Positions 50,849 to 58,632 of a DNA stretch of 64,000 nucleotides are shown here, piece by piece. The notes below the pieces were generated by a model that ran no database searches, had not been told where the DNA came from, and saw nothing but the letters and a program-made list of their open reading frames with translations. The position numbers were made by a program, and so were the translations under genes. Origin of the DNA: Korobacter sp036501185 (GTDB lineage Bacteria > Acidobacteriota > Terriglobia > Terriglobales > Acidobacteriaceae); NCBI GenBank assembly GCA_036501185.1, contig DASYAU010000091.1, positions 1 through 64,000 on the forward strand, in the 5' to 3' direction. Position 1 is the first letter of the stretch. Every line of letters starts with the position of its first letter.

Positions 50849-51220
50849 TTAACGCAGGCGAAACGAGACTTCGCTCTCGAGAGTGACGGCGACCGGATTG
50901 CCCTTGTAGGTGCCCGGCTCAAATCGCCATTGCCGGACGGAACGGACCGCTTCTGCGTCGAGCGATTTTTCCAGGCTTCGAGTGACGACAATGTCGCGGA
51001 CCGTACCGTCGGGAAGAACGGTAAAGCGCAGCGATACGACGCCGCTGATCCTGTGCTTACGTCCGTAGTCGGAGTAGTTCGCGATGACATCGTGAATCAG
51101 CTTGGGCGCTTGAGCGCAGACCGCATCAACCTCGTCCCTTTTGCACACGTGCATGGGGCCTTGTTGGGAGTATCCGAGCAACGAGACCGAAAACAGTAGT
51201 AGGTAGAGGCAGGGCTTCAT
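50849..51220 (-). CDS. Secreted TonB C-terminal-like domain protein
   Basis: 123 residues from the ATG at 51220 (MKPCLYLLLFSVSLLGYSQQ signal peptide). The rest is one TonB_C domain: HRISGVVSLRFTVLPDGTVRDIVVTRSLEKSLDAEAVRSVRQWRFEPGTYKGNPVAVTLESEVSFRLR (read in parts). It lacks a transmembrane anchor with Pro-rich spacer, so it is unlikely to transduce energy and may be a periplasmic partner. Related in type to the two-domain protein at 30736. Confidence 0.8.
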   Translation of the reverse strand: MKPCLYLLLFSVSLLGYSQQGPMHVCKRDEVDAVCAQAPKLIHDVIANYSDYGRKHRISGVVSLRFTVLPDGTVRDIVVTRSLEKSLDAEAVRSVRQWRFEPGTYKGNPVAVTLESEVSFRLR

Positions 51221-51381
51221 TCTTTTCAATTTAAGGCCACGTTCGAGTAACTCGGCCGTAATTGTACGCGCAATCCGATGGCGAGTCTGTAGAGACAATG
51301 GAGTCACACAGTGGTGTGACGCGCGTGCGGGTTTCGCGATATAGTTTTCAGGTTCCAAATGCATCGCGAAAGAGGAGCGTT

Positions 51382-52059
51382 ATGGAGTCCGTTCTGCACG
51401 AACTGAATGCGCGGGTCGCGAAGTTCGATCTGCTTTGCCATCCTTATTACCAGGCGTGGAGCGCCGGCACGCTGAAGCGGGAAGACCTGGCGGCTTACGC
51501 CAGCGATTACTACCATCATGTAGCAGCGTTCCCGGCGTACTTGAGCGCATTTCACTCGCGCCTGGCCGACGGCGAGATGCGCCGCGCCGTGCTGCGAAAC
51601 TTGGCCGATGAAGAAATTGAAGGCCGCGCGCACAGCGATCTGTGGCTGGATTTTGCGGAAGGCATGGGCATTCATCGCGATGACGTACGTTCGACGGAGC
51701 CGATCGCGGAAGTTCGCGAGGCGGTGAGCTGGTTCAAGAAAGTCGCCGCGACGGGCAGCCGCGTCGAGGCCCTGGCCGCGTTTTATGCGTATGAGTCGCA
51801 GGTGCCACGGGTGGCGGCAGAGAAATCGAGAGGATTACAACAGCGTTATGGTGCGGATCGCAAAACTTGCGCGTACTTCGATCTGCACAAGTATGCCGAC
51901 GTTGAGCATTCGCGGGTGTGGGGCGAGCTGCTGGAGCAGGAACTGACCAAGCATCCTGAAGCGCGCGAGGCGGCGTTAGTCTCTGCGGGGCAGGCGGCGA
52001 AGAAGTTGTGGCAGGTGCTGGACGGGATGGAAGTGCGGAGAACGGCAACCATTAACTAG
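51382..52059 (+). CDS. CADD-type protein (possible self-sacrificing pABA synthase)
   Basis: 225 residues from the ATG at 51382 with AGAGGAG upstream. The heme-oxygenase-like fold matches Chlamydia CADD along its length: HPYYQAWSAGTL, YYHHVAAFPAYLSAFHSR, AHSDLWLDFAEGMG, YESQVPRVAAEKSRGL and YFDLHKYADVEHSRVW. The metal ligands E77, H84, E138, H169, D173, H176, the tyrosine consumed in pABA formation (Y23, CADD Tyr27) and the Lys (K148, CADD Lys152) are all present. CADD makes p-aminobenzoate for folate from its own Tyr. The function here is inferred. Confidence 0.85.
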   Translation: MESVLHELNARVAKFDLLCHPYYQAWSAGTLKREDLAAYASDYYHHVAAFPAYLSAFHSRLADGEMRRAVLRNLADEEIEGRAHSDLWLDFAEGMGIHRDDVRSTEPIAEVREAVSWFKKVAATGSRVEALAAFYAYESQVPRVAAEKSRGLQQRYGADRKTCAYFDLHKYADVEHSRVWGELLEQELTKHPEAREAALVSAGQAAKKLWQVLDGMEVRRTATIN

Positions 52060-52117
52060 TTCGGGAACTTCGTGCAAAGGGGGCCCCGTGCCTCCTTTTG
52101 CGTTTTATCATCGCGCC

Positions 52118-52489
52118 ATGCCCAAATCAGTTCCTATCGGAGCGCGTGCGGAGCTTCGCAAGCGCGTGGATTTCAAGCACACTCTTACGTCGCACGATAA
52201 GCGGCTGCCGCCGATCTACTCGACGCCGGACATGATTCGATTGATGGAGATTGCGGGAGCGCATGCGCTGCTGCCGTACTGCGAAGCCGGCGAGATTACG
52301 GTCGGCACGGCGATCAACATCGAGCACCGCGCGGCCGCCAAAGAAGGCGCTGAGGTGGTAGCGACTGCCGCGTTGGAGAGCATCGATGGACGGTTTTACG
52401 TGCTGCGGGTGTCGGTGAAGGAAGGCGAGCGGGAGATTGGACGAGGGACGGTGACGCGGGCGTTTATGAAGATGGAAAGGTTTAAATAG
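52118..52489 (+). CDS. Hotdog-fold thioesterase (FlK-like)
   Basis: 123 residues from the ATG at 52118. The pattern STPDMIRLMEIAGAHALLPYCEAGEITVGTAINIEHRAAAKEGAEVVATAAL matches the FlK/YbgC-related hotdog family, with a catalytic Glu in CEAGE and His in EHRAA. These proteins hydrolyse acyl-CoA thioesters (fluoroacetyl-CoA in FlK itself). The substrate is unknown. It follows the CADD-type gene on the same strand with a 58-base gap. Confidence 0.86.
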   Translation: MPKSVPIGARAELRKRVDFKHTLTSHDKRLPPIYSTPDMIRLMEIAGAHALLPYCEAGEITVGTAINIEHRAAAKEGAEVVATAALESIDGRFYVLRVSVKEGEREIGRGTVTRAFMKMERFK

Positions 52490-52506
52490 TAGTGAAGTCG
52501 ATAGGG

Positions 52507-52552
52507 GTCCTTCGACTCTGTTGGGTTTCGCGCAACTTCGCTCAGGATGACA
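52507..52552. repeat. Family E repeat, copy 2
   Basis: Begins GTCCTTCGACT and ends GCTCAGGATGACA, with an inner GTTG/CAAC pairing. Same ends as the copy at 15169. Confidence 0.6.
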
Positions 52553-52659
52553 ACAGCTAAAGGAAAAAGGCTCCTCCAACTTCCGAGGGGCCTCTCCATC
52601 CGCGTCCACTTCACGCGGTAACGCCGATGTAGCGCTGCGGCTACCAACTTGAAAGAACT

Positions 52660-53094
52660 CTACGCGGCCAGACGGGGCTGAGCCGGTTCACTCTCCGTCA
52701 TCATTGCTACAGCCATGCCACGGCGACGCTGGGCTTCCATAGAGCGCAGCTTCCGCATGAGGACGACCACCATAAAGATCGCGAAAGCGATCCAGGGGTC
52801 GGGTGTAGCGATGCTGGCCAGCGTCTCCTTGAACTCCTGGCGCATGTGGTCGTCCTGTATGCTCTCGAGCACTGGGTTATGGGTTGCGGCAGCCGAGGCG
52901 ACCGGCTCATTCCATCCGGTGCGCGCCGGGATGAAGGGCTTCTGCGTCTGTTGCGATTGCTGGAGCAACTTCTGGACATCGGGTTTGATGGGCGTGGCTT
53001 GCGAGTCGACGACGCTGAAGAAAAGGAAGATCAACATTCCCAGCGCGGCTACCCAACCCGTTCTCGCCAATAGGCTCTTTCCCGACATGCCCAT
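52660..53094 (-). CDS. Membrane protein with N- and C-terminal anchors, function unknown
   Basis: 144 residues. A first hydrophobic segment (about 12-28, GWVAALGMLIFLFFSVV) and a second (about 98-113, PWIAFAIFMVVVLM) flank a polar, Gln/Pro-rich region (KLLQQSQQTQKPFIPARTGW). The C-terminus is basic then acidic. No family recognised. ATGs occur at codons 1 and 3. Confidence 0.65.
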   Translation of the reverse strand: MGMSGKSLLARTGWVAALGMLIFLFFSVVDSQATPIKPDVQKLLQQSQQTQKPFIPARTGWNEPVASAAATHNPVLESIQDDHMRQEFKETLASIATPDPWIAFAIFMVVVLMRKLRSMEAQRRRGMAVAMMTESEPAQPRLAA

Positions 53095-53256
53095 TTAGAT
53101 GCAGTTTGGCAGGCAGAGTGGCTTCCGTCGGTGAACGGGAGGTGAAATCCCTGCAAAGATTTGTGCGGGTGTGAGAGGCAACCTTTCAGAATGGCTGCTG
53201 TCGAGAATTTCAGAAATATATAGCCTGTCGAGCGGTGTCTATATACCATCGGCGGA

Positions 53257-54180
53257 ATGATTGCGTGTCGACAATTGCGGCGGGAGTATGGTGACCTGAC
53301 CGCTGTCCAGGACTTGAACTTGACGGTGCCGCCCGGCGAGATCCTTGGCCTGATCGGGCCGAATGGTGCGGGCAAAACAACCACAATCCGGATGATGTGC
53401 GGCTTGCTAACGCCCACTTCCGGCGAAGTCTCAGTATGTGGGGTGAAAGTTCAAGAGGCGCCGGAGCTTGCACAGACATACATTGGCTACCTGTCCGATT
53501 TCTTCAATGTTTACGACGACCTGAAGGTATGGGAGTACGTCGACTACTTTGCCAGCGCCTACAAAATGCCTGAAGCAGGACGAAAGGAGCGGATCGACGA
53601 GGTAATCGCGCAGGTTGGACTCGAAGTGAAGCACGATGCGTTCATTCATGGGCTCTCGCGAGGGATGAAACAGCGTTTGGGGATAGCGCGAGCCATCGTG
53701 CACCGGCCGAAAGTGTTGATTCTCGACGAGCCCGCTTCGGGGTTAGATCCGAAGTCCCGGGCCGATCTGCGGAACCTGCTGCTCTCTTTGCGCGACGCTG
53801 GTGCGACCGTGCTGATTTCGTCGCATGTGCTATCGGAATTGGAGGGCTTCTGTACCTCGATTGCGATCATGGAAAAGGGAGTACTGGTGCGCAGCGGCAG
53901 GGTCGATGAGATCGCCAGCGAGCAGCGGCAGCACAAGGTCGTGCGGGTCGCCTGGAGCGGAGCGACATCGGTCGCGCCGGTGTTGCAGGTTCTACCTAGC
54001 GTCTCGGAACTGGCGGTGAATAGCACCGAAGCAGTTTTCCGTTTTGCAGGAAATGACGACCAGCTGCCGGATGTTCTTGCCGCACTGGTGGGCGCCGGGG
54101 TACGCGTGTCTGCGTTCGGCGAAGTGAAACAGACGATCGAAGACATTTACCTGAAGATTTCCCGCAACGAGGTGATGTGA
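53257..54180 (+). CDS. ABC transporter ATP-binding protein
   Basis: 307 residues. Walker A GLIGPNGAGKTTTIRMMCG (about 33-51), signature LSRGMKQRLGIARAIVHRPKVLILDEPASGLDP (LSGGQ here LSRGM) and H-loop LISSHVLSELE are intact. A C-terminal extension (about 90 residues) is typical of CcmA/DrrA-type exporters. It is translationally coupled to the permease (ATGATG overlap by four bases), so they form a two-gene exporter with unknown cargo. Confidence 0.93.
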   Translation: MIACRQLRREYGDLTAVQDLNLTVPPGEILGLIGPNGAGKTTTIRMMCGLLTPTSGEVSVCGVKVQEAPELAQTYIGYLSDFFNVYDDLKVWEYVDYFASAYKMPEAGRKERIDEVIAQVGLEVKHDAFIHGLSRGMKQRLGIARAIVHRPKVLILDEPASGLDPKSRADLRNLLLSLRDAGATVLISSHVLSELEGFCTSIAIMEKGVLVRSGRVDEIASEQRQHKVVRVAWSGATSVAPVLQVLPSVSELAVNSTEAVFRFAGNDDQLPDVLAALVGAGVRVSAFGEVKQTIEDIYLKISRNEVM

Positions 54181-55727
54181 TGATGACACCCTGGAAAAAC
54201 CCGGAGTTCACTCGTCACTTTCGGCGGGAGATGCGACCGGTGCGGGCGGCGATGACGCTAGTGATTCCGCTGCTCGTGTGTCTGCTCGTGATGCTGGTAA
54301 TGCGCGTGGGCGAACGCGACGGTCAAGGACGGATAGTATGGCACGACTATTGGAATGATCTTTATATCGGCTTGCTGGCGGTGCAAGGAGTCGTGCTTGC
54401 GCTTTGGTGCGTATCAACGTGCGGGCAGGCGATTTCGTCCGAGCGCCAGTTGAAGACCTTTGATTTTCTCCGCACAACACGATTGAACAGCGCGGAACTG
54501 CTTACTGGCAGCGTTGCCGGCCGACCATTTACCGCGTATGTCATGGTTGCAGTCACCTTACCAATCACGTTGCTAGCGGGCACCGCCGCTGGCTATGCGT
54601 GGTGGCGCGTGCTGGCGTCGATGGGCGTGATTGTGGTGGTTTGCCTGACGTTTGCGCTATTCGCGCTGCTCTTTTCGCTACTCACGGAAAAACCGCGCAT
54701 TGGGGAGTTAATTGCAATCGTAGTAGCCGGTTGCTGGGCGATGGTGCAGATCTCTCACGCTTGGGCCTTCCGTTATCAGAATTCCGCAATCCCGGCGCTT
54801 ACCGTGCTTCCAGCGCTCGAGAAGCTTAACGGCTACGCTGGTGTCGCCGCGCCGCTGCCTGTCAGGCTATTCGGCGCGCCCATCGCACCGGCAATGATGA
54901 CGGTATTTCTTTACGGAACAGCAGCGGCATGGCTGGCGCTCATGCTCGTTCGCAACTTGAAGAGGGACCGGGAGGAGATGCGTCTCCTGACGAGATGGCA
55001 GGCGTTGTTGCTGCTGATCTGCGTGAACGTGATTTTCCTGGCACAAGTATTGTTGCGTGGGCCCTACGGGTTCTTATTTATCGGGAGCGTTAACGCTGAC
55101 AAATGGTTTCAACAGCAGGTTCAGAACATTGTGTCGAACTACGTTGTGCTGAACGCAGTGGTGTTCTACCTGATTGGACTGGCTATGCTGCCCTCGGCGG
55201 GGGAATTGAAAACCTGGTTCCGAGAGAAGCAGCGCAGCTTCGGTTCGTATTGGGGGGAGAATGCGCCTCCCATTCCGTGGATTGCTCTGGCGGCGGCATC
55301 AGCCTGGGTGGTGCTGGCGGCGGTAGTTTTCTTCTATCGCCACGAGGCGCCGCGCGCGGATTGGTCGCTCGGGTGGACTGCTTTGCGATTGGGCGTGTTG
55401 CTCGTGTACGCGACGCGAGACGTAATTTTTCTGCAATGGTGCGGCATTACTCGGATGAAATCGCCGCTGGTGAAGGGAGTTCTGCTCCTGGGCCTGTACT
55501 ACTTCGTGGTATCGATGATTGCGGCTTTCGTCCAGGCTGCGATGGGCGCGCCGGACTCCTTGGTTGGCTATGCGATTGTTACACCCGTCGGAGCGCTCGC
55601 AAATCAGGCGCTCTTGGCCAGCGTTCAGGGTGCGGGGGCGCAAGTCGGGATCATTGTTCTACTCTTGCTGCTCATCCGGCAGCGTTTCGTTCGAGTCTCA
55701 TCCCTAACAGCGCCGTCGCCCGCTTAG
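54177..55727 (+). CDS. ABC transporter permease
   Basis: 516 residues with about 11-12 membrane segments: AMTLVIPLLVCLLVMLVMRV, LAVQGVVLALWCVSTCG, then further pairs and a final LANQALLASVQGAGAQVGIIVLLLLLIRQRF. The QAISSERQLKTFDFLRTTRL segment, after TM2, is typical of ABC-2 type (gliding/YhaP) permeases. It works with the ATPase upstream, which it overlaps. Start ATG at 54177. Confidence 0.87.
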   Translation: MMMTPWKNPEFTRHFRREMRPVRAAMTLVIPLLVCLLVMLVMRVGERDGQGRIVWHDYWNDLYIGLLAVQGVVLALWCVSTCGQAISSERQLKTFDFLRTTRLNSAELLTGSVAGRPFTAYVMVAVTLPITLLAGTAAGYAWWRVLASMGVIVVVCLTFALFALLFSLLTEKPRIGELIAIVVAGCWAMVQISHAWAFRYQNSAIPALTVLPALEKLNGYAGVAAPLPVRLFGAPIAPAMMTVFLYGTAAAWLALMLVRNLKRDREEMRLLTRWQALLLLICVNVIFLAQVLLRGPYGFLFIGSVNADKWFQQQVQNIVSNYVVLNAVVFYLIGLAMLPSAGELKTWFREKQRSFGSYWGENAPPIPWIALAAASAWVVLAAVVFFYRHEAPRADWSLGWTALRLGVLLVYATRDVIFLQWCGITRMKSPLVKGVLLLGLYYFVVSMIAAFVQAAMGAPDSLVGYAIVTPVGALANQALLASVQGAGAQVGIIVLLLLLIRQRFVRVSSLTAPSPA

Positions 55728-55746
55728 CGCGCAAAAGGAGACAACT

Positions 55747-56097
55747 GTGCCGCATCCCGTGATGTATTTCGAAATCGGTTGCCGTGATGTGGCGGCGACG
55801 CGCGATTTTTACAAAAGCCTGTTCGATTGGGAGATGAACGAGGACAAGCCGAACTACGTGGGACTCCCGAAAGGGGCGTCGCATGGGATTGGCGGGCACA
55901 TGATGTCGTTGGGACATGAGCCTCACCAATACACCCTGTTCTACGTCGAAGTAGAAGACATTGTCGGCTATTGCGAGAAGGCGAAAGCGCTGGGCGGCAA
56001 GGTCTGCGTGCCGCCAGTGGACATTGGCGAGGGTAAGTTTGCCTGGATCCAAGACAACGGGGGCAATACGGTGGGGTTGTGGCAGCCTGCCAAGTAG
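55747..56097 (+). CDS. VOC (glyoxalase-like) family protein
   Basis: 116 residues with an AAAAGGAG ribosome binding site and GTG start. PHPVMYFEIGCRDVAATRDFYKSLFDWEMNE begins a beta-alpha-beta VOC module, with YVEVEDIVGYCEKAKALGGKVCVPPVDIGEGKFAWIQDNGGNTVGLWQP (read in parts) the second. Metal ligands His/Glu at the usual places are not fully clear. Members include glyoxalase, bleomycin resistance and extradiol dioxygenase proteins; the specific role is unknown. Confidence 0.88.
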   Translation: MPHPVMYFEIGCRDVAATRDFYKSLFDWEMNEDKPNYVGLPKGASHGIGGHMMSLGHEPHQYTLFYVEVEDIVGYCEKAKALGGKVCVPPVDIGEGKFAWIQDNGGNTVGLWQPAK

Positions 56098-56190
56098 CAC
56101 ATTTTGTTGAGGATTAAGGCGTTTGGCGCGGGGCTTGGGCGGAGCTCCACGTGCTAGAATTTGCACAGCATTCTCAGCGAGAGAAGCCTC

Positions 56191-56865
56191 TTGATCGAAC
56201 TTGCGCCTTCCATTCTTTCGGCCGACTTTGCCCGCCTCGCTGAGCAGGTTGAAGCGGCGGTACGAGGCGGCGGAACAGTCGTGCACTTTGACGTGATGGA
56301 CGGGCATTTTGTGCCTAACATCACGATCGGCCCGCCCGTACTGGCTTCGTTGCGCAAGGTGGTGAAGGTCCCGATCGATTGTCACCTGATGATCGAGAAC
56401 TCGGACGAGTACATTCCGGCATTCGCCGAGGCGGGTGCGAACTGGATCTCGGTACACCAGGAGGCTTGCGTGCATTTGAACCGCACGCTGCACCTGATCA
56501 AAAGCCACGGTTGTTTGGCGGGGGTGGTGATCAACCCGGCAACGCCGGTGGAGATGCTGAGCGAAGTGCTCGAGATCGTGGATTACGTGCTGGTGATGTC
56601 GGTGAACCCTGGGTTTGGCGCGCAGAAGTTCATACCCTCGACGCTGGACAAGGTCCGCAAGTTGGTTGCAATGCGGAACTCGGACGGCACGAACTTCCGC
56701 ATCGAGATGGATGGCGGCATGGCGCTGGATACAATAGGCGATGCCATCCGCGCCGGGGTAGAGATTGTAGTGGCTGGAAACGCCGTGTTCGGAAAGGGCG
56801 ATCCGGCGAAGAATGCCAGCGATTTATTGAAGGCCGCGCAGAACGCGACCCTCGTGCGGGTCTAA
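56191..56865 (+). CDS. rpe: Ribulose-phosphate 3-epimerase
   Basis: 224 residues from the TTG at 56191 (LIELAPSILSADFARLAEQV). A TIM barrel converting ribulose-5-phosphate and xylulose-5-phosphate in the pentose phosphate pathway. Motifs: VHFDVMDGHFVPNITIGPPV, DCHLMIENSDEYI, VINPATPVEMLSEVL, LVMSVNPGFGAQKFIPSTLDKVRKL, and EMDGGMALDTI. In most homologues the last is VDGGI. An in-frame TTG lies upstream at 56161, but the chosen one gives the usual N-terminus. Confidence 0.95.
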   Translation: MIELAPSILSADFARLAEQVEAAVRGGGTVVHFDVMDGHFVPNITIGPPVLASLRKVVKVPIDCHLMIENSDEYIPAFAEAGANWISVHQEACVHLNRTLHLIKSHGCLAGVVINPATPVEMLSEVLEIVDYVLVMSVNPGFGAQKFIPSTLDKVRKLVAMRNSDGTNFRIEMDGGMALDTIGDAIRAGVEIVVAGNAVFGKGDPAKNASDLLKAAQNATLVRV

Positions 56866-56928
56866 GACCCAAAGTTTCCCAGGTAGTCAGCCGTCGTGAC
56901 CCTGTCGGCTGCGTGGAAGGTGGTAGGG

Positions 56929-58455
56929 ATGTATCGTCGTGCACTCATCATGATGTTGGTCGGGATGGCGCTAGTCGGCGCCACCGCGTGTAAGAACAAG
57001 AAGGTTACCAACCCGATCGCCAATGTCGATTCCAAACAGCCGGACAAGGTGCTGTTTGATCGCGCCATGGACGCGATGAAGCATAGCCACTTCGACGTGG
57101 CCCGCGTGACGTTGCAGACGTTGATCAACACCTATCCGGATTCCGAGTACATTGCGCGCGCCAAGCTGGCCATCGGCGACTCGTGGTACGCCGAGGGTGG
57201 ATCGGCCGCAATGGCGCAGGCGGAAAACGAGTACAAGGACTTCCAGACGTTCTTCCCCAACATGGCAGAAGCGGCGGAAGCGCAGATGAAGATCGCGAAC
57301 ATTCACTACTCCGAGATGGAGAAGCCGGACCGCGACTACACCCACGCCAAGCGCGCCGAAGAAGAATATCGGCAGATGATTTTGCAGTATCCGGACAGCA
57401 AGTTGATCCCACAGGCGAAGCAGCGGCTGCGCGAGGTGCAGGAAATCCTGGCGGACCGAGAGTACCGCATTGGGCGGTTCTACTTTTTGCGCGAGGACTA
57501 CCCGGCGTCGATTGCGCGCTTGCAGACGATGTCGGATACCTATCCGCTATACAGCGGCGCCGACGAAACGCTGTTCCTGATCGGCCAGTGCTACCAGGCG
57601 GAGGCGGAGGCGGTACGCAGGGTTCCGACGGTGGCACCAGGCAAACGTGGCGTGACAGAGACCCAGAAAGCGGCGTTGATCGAGAACTACGAGAAGAATG
57701 CCGCGAATGCATACGCAAAGATCGTGACGCGCTATCCTGCGATGCCGCGCGCCGAAGCAGCGAGGAAAAAGCTCGCTGATATGCACATGCCAGTCCCGAC
57801 CCCGACACCTGAGGCACTTGCGCAAAACAAAGCGGAAGAGCAAAGCCGCGGGCACCAATCGCGCAGCCAGGAGGTAATGGGGTTCCTAAATCATCACCCG
57901 GATACGACGGAGGCTGCGAAGGTTGGCGAGCCGCAGATGATCGATCCGCCGCAGACCAACCCGGTGAAACTGGTCCAGCAGGCCAATGCGGCCCTGTTAA
58001 ACAAGCCTGCGGCGAAACCTGCAGCGGGTACCAACAATGGATTGACCTTGGAACCCGTGGGTGCAGGAGCACCGCCGCCGAGCGAACCGCTGCCGCGCTC
58101 CGATAGTGGAGCTACCAATCCCGAAACGGCTGCGCCGGTCGAAACCGGAACACCGACGCCGACCGCGCCTTCCACTTCGGGAGGAACTTCGAGCACCACG
58201 GACGCGAACAACGCTTCGGCTGGAACAGCGAGCACGAACGACGCGAATACCGCTCCCGCGCCGGCACCGGCTCGCGTGAACGACGCTGCCACGCCACCGG
58301 CGGATTCGAGCTCCGGCACTTCAACGAGCGGACAGACGAACGCCCAGCCGGATGCGAAGTCCGGGTCGAGCAGCGATTCGAACACAACGAACTCCCAGGA
58401 TTCGACCAGCAAGAAGAAAAAGAAGAAGGGATTGGCGAAGCTAAATCCGTTCTAG
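56929..58455 (+). CDS. BamD-like outer-membrane lipoprotein with long low-complexity tail
   Basis: 508 residues from the ATG at 56929. Residues 1-22 form a lipoprotein signal with lipobox VGATAC, so Cys22 is probably lipidated. Residues 45-300 are TPR-like helices of the BamD/YfiO type (DRAMDAMKHSHFDVARVTLQTLINTYPDSEYIARAKLAIGDSWY; IGRFYFLREDYPASIARLQTM; YAKIVTRYPAMPRAEAARKKL). The C-terminal 180 residues are Pro/Ala/Ser/Thr-rich and end KKKKKKGLAKLNPF. It probably serves the BAM outer-membrane assembly machinery; the tail is much longer than in E. coli BamD (245 aa). Confidence 0.82.
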   Translation: MYRRALIMMLVGMALVGATACKNKKVTNPIANVDSKQPDKVLFDRAMDAMKHSHFDVARVTLQTLINTYPDSEYIARAKLAIGDSWYAEGGSAAMAQAENEYKDFQTFFPNMAEAAEAQMKIANIHYSEMEKPDRDYTHAKRAEEEYRQMILQYPDSKLIPQAKQRLREVQEILADREYRIGRFYFLREDYPASIARLQTMSDTYPLYSGADETLFLIGQCYQAEAEAVRRVPTVAPGKRGVTETQKAALIENYEKNAANAYAKIVTRYPAMPRAEAARKKLADMHMPVPTPTPEALAQNKAEEQSRGHQSRSQEVMGFLNHHPDTTEAAKVGEPQMIDPPQTNPVKLVQQANAALLNKPAAKPAAGTNNGLTLEPVGAGAPPPSEPLPRSDSGATNPETAAPVETGTPTPTAPSTSGGTSSTTDANNASAGTASTNDANTAPAPAPARVNDAATPPADSSSGTSTSGQTNAQPDAKSGSSSDSNTTNSQDSTSKKKKKKGLAKLNPF

Positions 58456-58478
58456 GGCGAATGCTTGAGGCTGTTTGC

Positions 58479-58507
58479 AAAACCGGCAGACCATCTGCCG
58501 GTTTTCT
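58479..58507 (+). terminator. Intrinsic terminator after the BamD-like gene
   Basis: AAAACCGGCAGA-CCA-TCTGCCGGTTTT (58479-58505), followed by CTTA, with the T run partly within the stem. A 12-bp perfect stem. Confidence 0.85.
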
Positions 58508-58632
58508 TATGTGCGTTCAAGTGGGACAGTTACTAACGTGTCTCTCCTAAGCAGGAATTCCGGATTGACTAACCCGGCTGGAAACAGTAACTTTTGAGGC
58601 ACCTTCACCTGTCCCTACGTAAGGACTCCTTC

